This document shows, one piece after another, positions 26,811 through 35,619 of a stretch of 64,000 bases of DNA; position 1 is the first letter of the stretch, and the number at the start of each line of letters is the position of its first letter. The translations under genes and the position numbers were made by a program. Below the pieces are notes generated by a model, which made no database searches, was not told the origin of the DNA, and saw only the letters and a program-made list of their open reading frames with translations. Origin of the DNA: Bog-756 sp035949055 (GTDB lineage: Bacteria > Actinomycetota > Acidimicrobiia > Acidimicrobiales > RAAP-2). The stretch covers positions 62,001 through 126,000 of the forward strand of contig DASZIO010000060.1 in the NCBI GenBank assembly GCA_035949055.1, written 5' to 3'.

Positions 26811-28105
26811 CGGCAACGGTCACCACTCCGGAACGCGTGCTGGTCGGGGTGCGCGGGGAGGACGAGTCATCGATGGACCTGGATCGGCATCTGGCTGCGC
26901 ACGGCCCACTGGTCGCGCCGGACGGGGATGCTCGCTGGGGCGCGTGGGTCCACCGGGCGGTCGCGGAATCGGGCCTGCTCGGGCGAGGCGGAGCCGGGTT
27001 TCCGTCAGCCGGCAAATGGGAGGCCGGACGGATGGCGTCGAGGCGGCCGGTCCTCGTGGTCAACGCCCTCGAGGGGGAGCCCGCCAGTGCCAAGGACCGC
27101 GTGCTCCTCTTGCGCTGTCCCCATCTGGTGCTGGACGGTGCCGAGGCAGTCGCAGCCGCGGTGAGAGCCTCGGAGATCCTCCTCTGTGTTCCCGACCACA
27201 GTTGGGCGGTCGCCGCCTCGCTCGAGGCCGCCCTGACCGAGCGACGCCGAGCCGGCCTGTCGGGCCGTCGCGTCGCCGTGCGGCGCCCACCGGGCCGGTA
27301 CGTCACCGGCGAGGAATCGGCACTCACCGATTGGTTGGGCGGTGGACCGGGTAGGCCGATGATGCGGATGGACAAGTCGGTGCCGCTCCGAATGGCCAGG
27401 CGTGCCGCTCTGGTCCACAACGTCGAGACCCTGGCGCACGTGGCCCTCATCGCCCGCCGGGGGCCCGAATGGTTCCGGCAGCTCGGGACGCCGGACGCGC
27501 CGGGTTCGACCCTGGTGACCGTGACCGGGGCAGGGAGCGGTCCGGTGGTACTGGAGGTGGAGCTCGGTACTCCGGTGAGCCAGATCCTCCGCTGGGGCCG
27601 GTTCGAAGACCCGCCGTCGGCCGTGCTGCTCGGGGGCTACGGGGGTACCTGGTTGGAGGGCTCTCGCCTCGACACCCCGTACGCGCCGGCGCCCCTGGCC
27701 TCGGTCGGTGCCACCATGGGCGTGGGCGTGGTCGTTGGGTTGCCGGCTACCTCGTGCGGCATCGCCGAGACGGCTCGGATCGCCCGCTACCTGGCCGGCG
27801 AGAGCGCGGGCCAGTGCGGTCCGTGCGTGTTCGGCCTCCCGGCCATCGCCGGGGACCTCGAGCTGCTGTCCTCGGGCCGCCCGGATCCCTCCGCGCTGGA
27901 GCGCGTCGCCGGTCGGACCTCCGCCGTGGACGGGCGCGGTGCCTGTCGCCACCCTGACGGCCTGACGCGGCTGGTCCGCAGCGCCCTCCGGGTCTTCGCG
28001 GCCGACGCCTCCTCCCACGCCCTCGGCCGCCCGTGCTCCGGCCACATCTCCCCGACGGTGCTGCCGTTGCCGCCGGGATCGGATCCGCGGGGGGACGCCT
28101 CATGA
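26807..28105 (+). CDS. NuoF/RnfC-like flavoprotein with SLBB domain
   Basis: A 432-residue protein resembling complex I 51-kDa subunit: GRGGAGFPSAGKW (FMN site), VVNALEGEPASAKDR and PGRYVTGEESAL (NADH/FMN region), an SLBB domain (about 230-310) and a C-terminal iron-sulfur region. In that region the usual ESCGxCxPC reads ESAGQCGPC, so the first Cys ligand is Ala; a later Cys is in GACRHPDG. It likely oxidises NADH or ferredoxin for the module. The GTG start overlaps the previous stop (GTGA) and the stop overlaps the ferredoxin start (ATGA). Confidence 0.85.
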   Translation: MTATVTTPERVLVGVRGEDESSMDLDRHLAAHGPLVAPDGDARWGAWVHRAVAESGLLGRGGAGFPSAGKWEAGRMASRRPVLVVNALEGEPASAKDRVLLLRCPHLVLDGAEAVAAAVRASEILLCVPDHSWAVAASLEAALTERRRAGLSGRRVAVRRPPGRYVTGEESALTDWLGGGPGRPMMRMDKSVPLRMARRAALVHNVETLAHVALIARRGPEWFRQLGTPDAPGSTLVTVTGAGSGPVVLEVELGTPVSQILRWGRFEDPPSAVLLGGYGGTWLEGSRLDTPYAPAPLASVGATMGVGVVVGLPATSCGIAETARIARYLAGESAGQCGPCVFGLPAIAGDLELLSSGRPDPSALERVAGRTSAVDGRGACRHPDGLTRLVRSALRVFAADASSHALGRPCSGHISPTVLPLPPGSDPRGDAS

Positions 28106-28332
28106 CCGTGCGCCGGCGGATCGGGCTGAGCCTGCGAGTGGACCCGGTGGCCTGTGACGCCTACGGGTACTGCGCCGAGCTGTTCCCCGAACGGGTCACC
28201 GTCGACGAGTGGGGGTACCCGATCGTGGACGGCACGCCGGTCGAGCCGGAATTGGCTGACCTGGCCGCCCGCGCCGTCGCCGATTGCCCGCGTCGGGCCC
28301 TCCGGCTCTACGAGGTGGTGGTCGACGGGTGA
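28102..28332 (+). CDS. Small ferredoxin (3Fe-4S/4Fe-4S type)
   Basis: A 76-residue ferredoxin with Cys at VACDAYGYC and in ADCPRRA, i.e. three Cys in the C-x5-C...CP arrangement common in actinobacterial 3Fe-4S ferredoxins. It ends the five-gene flavin/electron transfer operon and overlaps the SLBB gene by 4 bases, so it probably hands electrons to or from that protein. Cytoplasmic. Confidence 0.85.
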   Translation: MTVRRRIGLSLRVDPVACDAYGYCAELFPERVTVDEWGYPIVDGTPVEPELADLAARAVADCPRRALRLYEVVVDG

Positions 28333-28340
28333 GCCCGGGA

Positions 28341-29864
28341 TCACCCACAGACGCTGTGGGGCGGCGGCGGCCCCGTCCCGAAGAGGTAGTTGGTCACCAG
28401 CCGCTGCATGCACGGGTCGGCTGATCCGCTGAGCAACCAGGTGTGACCCCAGCCCCGCCAGGTCAACAGACGGGAGGCGGGGAGGAGGGCGGCCAGATGA
28501 CGGGCACCGATGATCGGGGTGTTGGGGTCGCCGGTGTTGCCGACGACCAGTATCGGGGGCACGTCCTCGGGGTGGATACCGGCCACCGGCCGGCGGCCCG
28601 CCGGCCACGAGACACACCCACCCATGGTGTAGTTGACCGCGTACGCCCCGATCAGGGGGTACTTGGCCGCCAGCGCCCTCGCCTGATCGCCGGCGGCGAT
28701 CGGGCCGGGGTGGACTGCGGTGTCGTTGCAGGTGATGGCCCACAGGGCATCGACGAGCGGTGCGCCGTCGATGTCGGTCTCGAGCTCGAGGGCCAGTGTC
28801 CGGAGCGGTCCGCCGTCGCCGTCGCGGGCGGCGATCAGCGCGGCGTAGAACGACGGGGTGAAGCCGGGGACGCTCAGGGTCAACAGCGCGGCAGTGTCGA
28901 GGTCGCCCACGGTCACCGGGTAGGTGTCGCCCCGGCCCGGAGCGGGGAGATGGTTCCGTGTCAGCGCCGACAGGAGCGAGCGGTAGGCCATCTGCGGGTC
29001 GTGGCCCAACGGACACGCCGGCGCGGCGGAGCACGAGGCCAGCAGGTGGTCGAGTGACCGCTCGGCCGCGGGCGCTTCCTGGGCTGCCTGGGTGGTCAGG
29101 CTGGCGCCGACGTCGACCGCCCCGTCCAGGACGAAGTGTCCGACCCGGTGCGGGAACAGGTCGGCGTACACCGCGCCGAGGACGGTGCCGTAGGACAGGC
29201 CGTAGTAATCGAGCTTGGACAGTCCGAGAGCCTGTCGGATCCGGTCCAGGTCCCGCGCTGTGTCCACGGTGTCCACCAAGGGAACGAGGTCGGGCGCCTG
29301 CTGTCGGCACGACCGGGCCATCGCCGCGTACAACGGGGTGCCGGGCAGTGCCCGGCTGCCCGGCACCGGAACTGGCAAGGCACTCGCGGCCGCAGCCGGC
29401 GAGGTGCCGCAGTCCAGCGGTCGGCTGGCGCCGACGCCACGCGGATCGAAGCTCACGATGTCGAAGGATTGGCGCACGGCCGGCGGTAATCGATCGAGCA
29501 CCGCCGGCAAGATCTGGTTCCCGCTCTCGCCCGGGCCGCCCGGGTTGAAGACCAGGGTGCCCTGACGCGACGCGACGCCGGTAGCCGATGCTCGGGTCAC
29601 CGCCAGTGACAGGGTCGCGGCGGCCGGATGGCGGTAGTCGACGGGAACGCTCACGGCGGCGCACTGGAGCGAGGAGCCCCCTGGGCAGGGCGCCCACACG
29701 ATGGGTACCACCGGCGAAGCCGGTGCGGCGGGGCGAACCGTCGATCCCGGCGCCGTGGCCAGTGTCGATGGGTTGGAGCAGCCGGTGGTCGCAACGACCA
29801 GCCCGGTGACGACGCAGGCGGTGAGCGCACCCACCAACCTGCCAGACGCCGAGAAGCCTGACAC
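28341..29864 (-). CDS. Secreted alpha/beta hydrolase, S33 tripeptidyl-aminopeptidase type
   Basis: A hydrolase of about 507 residues with a hydrophobic export signal (LVGALTACVVTGLVVATTGC); the Cys could be lipidated but the lipobox is not canonical. It has NPGGPGESG (oxyanion), nucleophile elbow GLSYGT, and a C-terminal TAP-like domain with NTGDPNTP and GWGHTW holding the acid and His. Homologues release N-terminal peptides outside the cell. Start at GTG 29864 is chosen because it places the signal peptide at the N-terminus; longer readings have a non-homologous basic leader. It converges on the ferredoxin operon with an 8-base gap. Confidence 0.82.
   Translation of the reverse strand: MSGFSASGRLVGALTACVVTGLVVATTGCSNPSTLATAPGSTVRPAAPASPVVPIVWAPCPGGSSLQCAAVSVPVDYRHPAAATLSLAVTRASATGVASRQGTLVFNPGGPGESGNQILPAVLDRLPPAVRQSFDIVSFDPRGVGASRPLDCGTSPAAAASALPVPVPGSRALPGTPLYAAMARSCRQQAPDLVPLVDTVDTARDLDRIRQALGLSKLDYYGLSYGTVLGAVYADLFPHRVGHFVLDGAVDVGASLTTQAAQEAPAAERSLDHLLASCSAAPACPLGHDPQMAYRSLLSALTRNHLPAPGRGDTYPVTVGDLDTAALLTLSVPGFTPSFYAALIAARDGDGGPLRTLALELETDIDGAPLVDALWAITCNDTAVHPGPIAAGDQARALAAKYPLIGAYAVNYTMGGCVSWPAGRRPVAGIHPEDVPPILVVGNTGDPNTPIIGARHLAALLPASRLLTWRGWGHTWLLSGSADPCMQRLVTNYLFGTGPPPPHSVCG
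28344..28360. terminator. Candidate terminator hairpin at convergent junction
   Basis: Perfect 7-bp stem CCCACAG / CTGTGGG with a 3-base loop, 12 bases after the ferredoxin stop and inside the last codons of the convergent hydrolase. No U-tract follows. Confidence 0.4.
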
Positions 29865-29971
29865 CGCGGCGACGGTAGCAGTGCCGGCTGGCCACGTTCG
29901 CGGACGCGGGCCGCGTCTCGATCGAAGAACCAGGGTGACATCGGGGAATTGCCGTGGACACACCGGTGGAA

Positions 29972-30787
29972 ATGCCAGTTGGGAATGATTGCCATGGCCA
30001 GAATGTTTTCGCTTGTGTGGAGGTGTTCGCCCTTCCGCGGGGTCTGAGGCCTTGGTCATCGGCGAGCGCCACGCGCCTGGCATTGGCCAAGGTGTCGGGT
30101 GTGGCGGGCGTGCTGGCCTACAACTGGTGGGCGCTGGTGCCGTTCGTGCCCGGTCTCATGCCGTCCGTCAACGGTTTCTTCTCCGATCTCGAAGCCAGCG
30201 GACGGCCGCATGCTGCTCTGATGTCCGACGCCGACCTGATGGGCGGCACACTGATCCTGGTTGCGCTCCTCTTGCGGGGGTCGGCAGCCGGCACCGGTGC
30301 ACGGCCAGAATGGAAGTGGATGGTGGGCTTCGCCTTGGCGGGCGCGGTGGGGGGCCGGTATCCCTATGCGTGTGCCGAGGGGTTGAGCGCGAGCTGTCGC
30401 CGGCTCGAATGGCACCTCCAGCTACCGCTGCACCACTACGTCCACGTGCTCTCGGGCATCGCCGAATTCGCCACCGTCACCGTGGCGGTGGTCTTGGCCA
30501 TGCGCCGTACGCGCGGCGACGGCACCCTGGAGGCCCGGATCTATTCCGGACTCGTGAAACTGCTGGTGATCGGCTACCCGCTGCTCGGGTTGGTCTACCT
30601 CACCGACCGCCTCGGGACCCTGATCGAACCGGTCTTTTTCCTGGCCTTCTCGTTGATGGTGCTGACCGAGTTGTTCGAGCCGTCGGCGCGACCGGCAAGC
30701 GGTCACCCGGTCGGCCCGGACGGCTCCAGCGATGCCCAACCGAGCTCGATGTCTCCATCTGCAGCGCGACGCTGGCATACCGCCTAG
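29972..30787 (+). CDS. DUF998 family membrane protein
   Basis: A membrane protein of about 230-270 residues with six to seven hydrophobic segments and the DUF998 pattern (LAYNWWALVPF, DLMGGTLILVALLL, PLHHYVHVLSGIAEF). The function of the family is unknown. The start is uncertain: ATG 29972 lacks a good Shine-Dalgarno, and GTG codons at 30017 and 30023 are alternatives; homology begins near residue 30. Divergent from the S33 peptidase and upstream of the cold-shock gene. Confidence 0.7.
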   Translation: MPVGNDCHGQNVFACVEVFALPRGLRPWSSASATRLALAKVSGVAGVLAYNWWALVPFVPGLMPSVNGFFSDLEASGRPHAALMSDADLMGGTLILVALLLRGSAAGTGARPEWKWMVGFALAGAVGGRYPYACAEGLSASCRRLEWHLQLPLHHYVHVLSGIAEFATVTVAVVLAMRRTRGDGTLEARIYSGLVKLLVIGYPLLGLVYLTDRLGTLIEPVFFLAFSLMVLTELFEPSARPASGHPVGPDGSSDAQPSSMSPSAARRWHTA

Positions 30788-30883
30788 GGTTGTAGGGTTC
30801 ACCGACCCAATCACGCGGGCCGGTGCATGTTGGGCTTCACAACGGATCCCCGCATTACAAAGCGTGAATTCAAGGAGACAGTC

Positions 30884-31087
30884 ATGGGTGTAGGTGCAGT
30901 CAAGTGGTTCAACGCGGAGAAGGGCTTTGGTTTCATCACGCCCGATGGCGGTGGGGACGACCTCTTCGTTCATCAGTCGGAGATCCAGATGGAGGGCTAT
31001 CGCGACCTGGCCGAGGGCCAGCGTGTCGAGTTCGAGACCAAGCAGGGACAAAAGGGCCTACAGGCCAGCCAGGTCCGCAAGATCTGA
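30884..31087 (+). CDS. Cold-shock domain protein
   Basis: A 67-residue single OB-fold CspA-type protein with RNP1 KGFGFI and RNP2 LFVHQS, plus the leading VKWFNAEKG. It binds single-stranded RNA/DNA and acts as an RNA chaperone. ATG is 6 bases after AAGGAGA. About 95 bases of leader precede it, with an AT-richer stretch (CATTACAAAGCG) that may hold the promoter. A strong hairpin follows 53 bases downstream. Confidence 0.95.
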   Translation: MGVGAVKWFNAEKGFGFITPDGGGDDLFVHQSEIQMEGYRDLAEGQRVEFETKQGQKGLQASQVRKI

Positions 31088-31140
31088 ATCGCCTATGCCG
31101 GAGTTCGGAAGGAACTCCCGCCGAACCATAACGAGGCATG

Positions 31141-31179
31141 ACACAGGCCCGATCGGCTGCTTGCCGGTCGGGCCTGTGT
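31141..31179. terminator. Bidirectional terminator between csp and rpf-like gene
   Basis: A 16-bp inverted repeat with one mismatch (left arm 31141-31156, starting ACACAGGCCCG; right arm 31164-31179) around a 7-base loop, lying between convergent genes. The right arm ends in GTGTT, a poor U-tract. Confidence 0.7.
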
Positions 31180-31209
31180 TCGCCTGCGGTGTGGTTGACG
31201 GGTCGGCAG

Positions 31210-31812
31210 CTACCAGCCGCTGCACCCGTAGCCGTCGGGCGGGCTCGGCTGAATGCGTTCGGCCACCATGATCTGTTGGTCCTCGGTGGCCATGGCCCCC
31301 TCGGGGGCGAACTGCTGGCCCCCGTAGTTGTCCCAGTTGGAGCGGGTGATGCCCAGGCCACCGCTGAAGCGTGAGGACCGGGCGCTCCAGTTGCCACCCT
31401 CCTCGCACATGGCCACCCGTTCCCAGGCGGCTCGGTCGGCCGAACTCACCGTATCGATCGGCCCGAGCGCCGGTGCCGGCGTGGCTGGTGGTGGGGGCGC
31501 GGCCGCCGGAGCGGCGTGCGGGGCGGCCGTCGGACCGGCGTGAGCGGCGGCTTTGTTCGCGGCGGCACGGGCGAGCAACGCGGTGTTCAGATCGGACAGG
31601 AGGTTCGATCTGAACAGGCCCGGCCCGGTGGTGCCGGGTTGGTGGTCTACCCGATGGTGGGGGGCGGGCAGATGGGTGACGGTCGTGGATGCAGCCCCGG
31701 AGGGCGGTGAGGCGACCGCTCGAGCGGACTGCACGGTGGCAGCTTGGATCAAGATGGTGATGGTGATGACGGCGATCGGTGCGATCGTCGCGAGTGCAAT
31801 GCGGGTCCGCAT
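31210..31812 (-). CDS. Resuscitation-promoting-factor-like transglycosylase
   Basis: A 200-residue secreted protein: signal peptide at 1-32, an Ala/Pro/His-rich linker (about 35-120), and a C-terminal Rpf/lysozyme-like domain (about 124-200). The catalytic Glu is in CEEGGNW (Glu137), and Cys136 and Cys197 should form the domain's disulfide. Such proteins cleave peptidoglycan and stimulate regrowth. ATG follows GGGAGGTGCC. Monocistronic; upstream is a long non-coding region in which I could not recognise the c-di-AMP riboswitch often found before rpf genes. Confidence 0.9.
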   Translation of the reverse strand: MRTRIALATIAPIAVITITILIQAATVQSARAVASPPSGAASTTVTHLPAPHHRVDHQPGTTGPGLFRSNLLSDLNTALLARAAANKAAAHAGPTAAPHAAPAAAPPPPATPAPALGPIDTVSSADRAAWERVAMCEEGGNWSARSSRFSGGLGITRSNWDNYGGQQFAPEGAMATEDQQIMVAERIQPSPPDGYGCSGW

Positions 31813-32645
31813 GGCACCTCCCTTCGTCGGGCGCGCGGGCGCCTTCCTCGGCTCGGTGTTGGCGGGCTCCGGCCCATTGCATTCGGTCCCCGGACGGCGT
31901 GCGGGAAGGCATCGTCCGTCCTGGCTTTGCGCCCTAGGGTGTGCGGCCGGCTTGGTTATGCCCGGGGTTGCGTCGTGGGTGCACCACTCATTTCTGTCGG
32001 TATCGGTTGCTCCAGCGGGTCCGCGCGCGGTCGCGTGCGAGCCCGGGCCGTGGCAGTCGGATCGTCCTGTTCGGGGCCGCTAAGCGTCTAATTGATGACT
32101 GAGCGGGAGTGTCCTTTGACCAGAGTCACAGGGCGAGCAGGACTGAGTTCAAGTGACTATAGCGCGGCTCTCTCGCCAACTGGGTCAACCGCCGAACTGG
32201 CCGATCATGAGGGATTATCGTGGAAGAATCCCAACGGATCACCGCAACGTCCCTGGAGGAGTGGGGCGGGTGAGCTACTTCTTATTTTCTACTTATCTGG
32301 ATTACCGCTGCCCATCATATTTTGGGAGAACTCCCATAGCGATAGGTGATATCGCTGAGGACGATAAGAGGGACCCGGAGGTCATCCGCCACCGGGCCGG
32401 AGAGCCTCGACCGCGTCTCCGATGCCTTCTTCGGCTGGAGCTGGTTGAGACAGCGAGCCCGGAGATGCTGGGCCCGGCGCGCTGGTGTCGACACTGATGT
32501 GATGGTTCGGTGCAGTTCAGTTTGGGCCGCCGCGAGAGAGGCACCGGTCCGTTGCATACGAGCCTGGCCCACGACGACCGGCGACGACCTCGACGATACC
32601 GAGCGGCCAACTCGACGGTTCTACAGGGTCGTCGGCCGGTCCTTC
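31813..32645. other. 833-base intergenic region with AT-richer island
   Basis: No convincing gene. The left part is the upstream region of the rpf-like gene. Bases about 32,085-32,360 are much less GC-rich than the rest of the window. They hold a Shine-Dalgarno-like GGAGGAG at 32253-32259 before a weak 75-codon reading frame from GTG 32269 (Tyr/Phe-rich start MSYFLFSTYLDY), and two adjacent inverted repeats: TGGGAG-AA-CTCCCA (32323-32336) and AGCGATA-N5-TATCGCT (32338-32356). The right part is simply downstream of mftF. Confidence 0.5.
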
Positions 32646-34112
32646 TCACACGACCGCGACGGCGCCGGTCGTCGCGTCGAAGACCGGATCGGCCACCGCG
32701 GCCCACTGGCGCGCCCGGAGTGCCGGGAGGAGCGGACCGAAGGACCGCGACCGGACGCACCCTGCCCACACACCGGCGCCGTATGACACGTCATCGGCGA
32801 TGCAGCACAGTGACCAGCGCACCGGGTCGAGCGCCGGGCGCTTCTTCCACCACTCGGTCAGCGGGGGGGCCAACACCAAAGCGGCACCGGCGAGCGTCCA
32901 GCGCGGTCTGAGCCCGATGGCCAGGGGCACCGCCGGCGCGGCGAGCATGGTGAGGGCCCGGCCCAACCCGACCGTGGTCCAGCCGGCGGCGGCCGCGCCC
33001 CAGCGCAGGACGACCACGAACGGAATACCACGGCCGCGTACGCTCCGTGCGGTGAGGGCGCCCCATACGAGCACCATGGCGCCGGCGACAGCTGGGTGGC
33101 GACCCAGGCCGGCGGCCGCGATGGCTGACGGCCAGGCTCGCAACTCGACCGGCGCCAGGCGCCCGGGGTGCCGCCGGGCCAACGGCGCGCCGGAGGTTCC
33201 GTAGCGGAAGCGCCGCCCGAACCACGCCCGCCACGTGGTCGGTTCGTCGTGCCATACCGTGACCGCCGGCTCGAACCGCACTCGGTGTCCGGCGTCACAC
33301 ATCCGCCAGATCAGGTCGACGTCCTCTCCCACTCGGAGATCGGGGTCGAACCCGCCCGCCATGGCGGTGCGCCGGGCCACCAGCGCAGTAGTGGGCACGT
33401 AGCGGATCTTGCGGCCGGGTCCGACCTCACCGCGTTCCCGACCCATGTCGAGCGGCGAACGGGCATCGGCAAACCGGTCCAGCACCGAAGGGGCTGCGCC
33501 GTGCCGTCGGGGGCGCACGCGGGGGGCGGCCGCCCCGAGGTCGGGGTCGGCGAACATCGGGGTCAGCGCCTCGAGCCAGACCCCCTCGGCGGTGCAATCG
33601 CTGTCGACCAGCGCCACCAGTTCGCTGTCGAGGACGTCGATGCCGTCATTGCGGGCCGCTCCTGGCCCGCCGCTGCGGGGCCGACGGAGGAGTCGGGCAC
33701 CGTGGCGGGCGCACACCGCGGCCACCGCTCCGGGGTCGTGCGAACCGTCGTCGACCACCACCACGGGCACGGCGTCGCCCAGGGCGGCCAGGCACCGGTC
33801 GAGGGACGGGCTCCGATCGCGTACCGGCACCACCACCGTCACACTGGCGCCGGGGTCACTCCCACCGTCGCCCGCGAGGCGGGGATGGGCCATGCCCGCC
33901 GTGACCAGGCGCCGGCCGAGGCGCCGGTCGGCTTCTGACACCGGACCGCCGCCCGTGAGCCGGGCCACCGCCCGCATCCCCTCCTTGGTCAGCGTCACCA
34001 GCCGGCCGGGGAAGCCGCCGGTCAGCACGGACCCGCCGCGGAACGCCCGCACCGAGGGGTCGAGGTCGAGCCGGACGCCCTCGGGGAGGGGGGTCACGGC
34101 CAGAGGGCTCAC
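32646..34112 (-). CDS. mftF: Mycofactocin system glycosyltransferase MftF
   Basis: A 488-residue membrane-associated GT2. An N-terminal region of about 90 residues (LDPSVRAFRGGSVLTGGFPGR is typical of MftF) precedes the GT2 fold with VTVVVPVRDRSPSLDRCL, VVDDGSHD, metal site VDSDCT and acceptor box WRMCDAGH; hydrophobic segments follow. It adds beta-1,4-glucose units to premycofactocin. It is the last gene of the operon; the GTG overlaps the SDR stop (GTGA). Confidence 0.92.
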   Translation of the reverse strand: MSPLAVTPLPEGVRLDLDPSVRAFRGGSVLTGGFPGRLVTLTKEGMRAVARLTGGGPVSEADRRLGRRLVTAGMAHPRLAGDGGSDPGASVTVVVPVRDRSPSLDRCLAALGDAVPVVVVDDGSHDPGAVAAVCARHGARLLRRPRSGGPGAARNDGIDVLDSELVALVDSDCTAEGVWLEALTPMFADPDLGAAAPRVRPRRHGAAPSVLDRFADARSPLDMGRERGEVGPGRKIRYVPTTALVARRTAMAGGFDPDLRVGEDVDLIWRMCDAGHRVRFEPAVTVWHDEPTTWRAWFGRRFRYGTSGAPLARRHPGRLAPVELRAWPSAIAAAGLGRHPAVAGAMVLVWGALTARSVRGRGIPFVVVLRWGAAAAGWTTVGLGRALTMLAAPAVPLAIGLRPRWTLAGAALVLAPPLTEWWKKRPALDPVRWSLCCIADDVSYGAGVWAGCVRSRSFGPLLPALRARQWAAVADPVFDATTGAVAVV

Positions 34113-34930
34113 AGCGAGAGGCCGCCGTCCACCGGGATCACCGCGCCGGTCAACGCGCCGCTGTCGATGCCGGCCAGCCAGACCAGCGGGGCCGCCACTT
34201 CCTCGGGGGTGAGTAGTCGCCCGACGGGCTGCTGGTCGGCAAAGGCCTCGCCGTCCGGCAGGCCGTAGAGCCGGGCGCTCTCGGCGAGCATGGCGCCGGC
34301 GGTCGAGCCGGGGCTGACCGCGTTGGCCGTGACCCCACTGTCGGCCAGGTCTGCGGCCAGGCCCCGCACCAGCCCGGCCACCCCGGCCTTGGCCGCGCCG
34401 TAGGCGGCCAGGCCGGCAAGCCCCCGACTGGCCGCAGCCGAGGCGACGGCGATGAACCGGCCGGTCCGCGGGGCCGGCCGCCGCAGGAGGGCCGGGACGG
34501 CGGCCCGAGCCGCGTTGACCACGCCCCCCAGGTCCACCTCGAGCACCGCGGCCAGTTCCGCGGCCGGCATCTCCCACAGGGGGCCACCGCCGGCGATCAC
34601 ACCGGCCACCGCCACCATCGCGTCCAGTCCCCCGAACAGCTCTTCGGTCCGGGCCACTGCGGCCACCATGGCCTCCGGGTCGGCCGTGTCGGCCACGTGT
34701 GCCACCACCCGTTCGGCCGCCGGGCTGGCCTCCGCGGTCTGAGGCGAGACGGCCAGGCTGGTCGCCACGACGGTGTGCAGCTCCGCCTCGCTTCCCATCG
34801 CGTAGGACAGGCGCGGGTCGTCACCGGCGCGGTCGACGGCCACGACCGCCCACCCGGCCCCGGCCAGACCGCGCACTGTGGCCGCCCCGATGCCGCGCGC
34901 CGCCCCGGTGACCACGGCGACCCGGCTCAT
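34109..34930 (-). CDS. Mycofactocin-cluster SDR oxidoreductase
   Basis: A 273-residue short-chain dehydrogenase with VVTGAARGIGAAT (dinucleotide site), catalytic Ser in IAVASAAAS, YGAAKAG (Tyr-x3-Lys) and a C-terminal VDGGLSL. SDRs in mft loci are thought to hold their NAD and use mycofactocin as electron acceptor. The long Asp-x-x insertion typical of TIGR03971 is less clear here than in the SDR at 41286-42125. ATG overlaps the mftE stop (ATGA), and the stop overlaps mftF. Confidence 0.88.
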   Translation of the reverse strand: MSRVAVVTGAARGIGAATVRGLAGAGWAVVAVDRAGDDPRLSYAMGSEAELHTVVATSLAVSPQTAEASPAAERVVAHVADTADPEAMVAAVARTEELFGGLDAMVAVAGVIAGGGPLWEMPAAELAAVLEVDLGGVVNAARAAVPALLRRPAPRTGRFIAVASAAASRGLAGLAAYGAAKAGVAGLVRGLAADLADSGVTANAVSPGSTAGAMLAESARLYGLPDGEAFADQQPVGRLLTPEEVAAPLVWLAGIDSGALTGAVIPVDGGLSL

Positions 34931-35619
34931 CCGGCACCCCCGGACCGGTCCTGGCTGATGGTGCCCAACAGGCTCTCCACGGCCCCGGCCAACAACGCCC
35001 GACCCTCTTCGGCGTTGGCCCCGGCCGGGTCGCCGAGCACGCCGTTGGCGCTCACCGCCCGGACCCCGTGGGCCCGCAACTCGGGCCACAGCTCGGCGAC
35101 AGGACGGCGATCGCCGCTCTCGGCCCGGGCGCAGTGAACCCGGTCTGGGGCGATGGCCAGCATCAACGACGTCTCGGTTCGGCCGGCGTGCAGGTCGCCG
35201 GGCCAGTCCGGCCACCAGGACGTCACCGGGTGACCCTCGTCGAGGAGTCGGGCCAGGGCCCGCTCCACCGGATGATGGTTCCCACCGTGGGTCGAGACCA
35301 CGATGGTGCGGGCGAAGGCGCGGCTGGCCGACCGGCCGAGCTCGACGAGGACCGCCTCGGTGGCGTCGCGGCCGATCGACAGGGTGCCGGCAAAGCCCTC
35401 GTGCTCCCCGCTCGAGCCGTAGGCCAGGGCCGGGGCCACCATCAGCCCGGGATGGCGGGTGGCGGCGACCGTGGCGATGGCCGTGGCGATGTCGGTGTCG
35501 GTCGTCAGCGGGAGGTGGGGGCCGTGCTGCTCGGTCGAGCCCACCGGTAGGAGGAGGCTCGCCCCCGAACCGACGGCGCGGGCCACCTCGGGCCAGGTGG
35601 CCCGTTCGAGCCCGGTCAC
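34927..35619 (-). CDS. mftE: Mycofactocin precursor peptide peptidase MftE
   Basis: A 230-residue creatininase-family metallopeptidase. Metal ligands are visible in LPVGSTEQHGPHLPL, DTDIA and STHGGNHH, with a Glu in the GSSGEHEGF region. It cleaves the modified MftA to release the C-terminal Val-Tyr-derived AHDP. GTG overlaps the FixA-like stop (GTGA). Slightly shorter than some homologues but with all key motifs. Confidence 0.93.
   Translation of the reverse strand: MTGLERATWPEVARAVGSGASLLLPVGSTEQHGPHLPLTTDTDIATAIATVAATRHPGLMVAPALAYGSSGEHEGFAGTLSIGRDATEAVLVELGRSASRAFARTIVVSTHGGNHHPVERALARLLDEGHPVTSWWPDWPGDLHAGRTETSLMLAIAPDRVHCARAESGDRRPVAELWPELRAHGVRAVSANGVLGDPAGANAEEGRALLAGAVESLLGTISQDRSGGAG

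Noticed and set aside
31813..32100. c-di-AMP (ydaO) riboswitch ahead of the rpf-like gene
   Set aside because: Sought because rpf genes in actinobacteria often carry one; the conserved blocks could not be found.
32092..32349. 85-codon frame in the AT-richer island
   Set aside because: No Shine-Dalgarno, no domain, unusual composition; kept only as part of the intergenic description.
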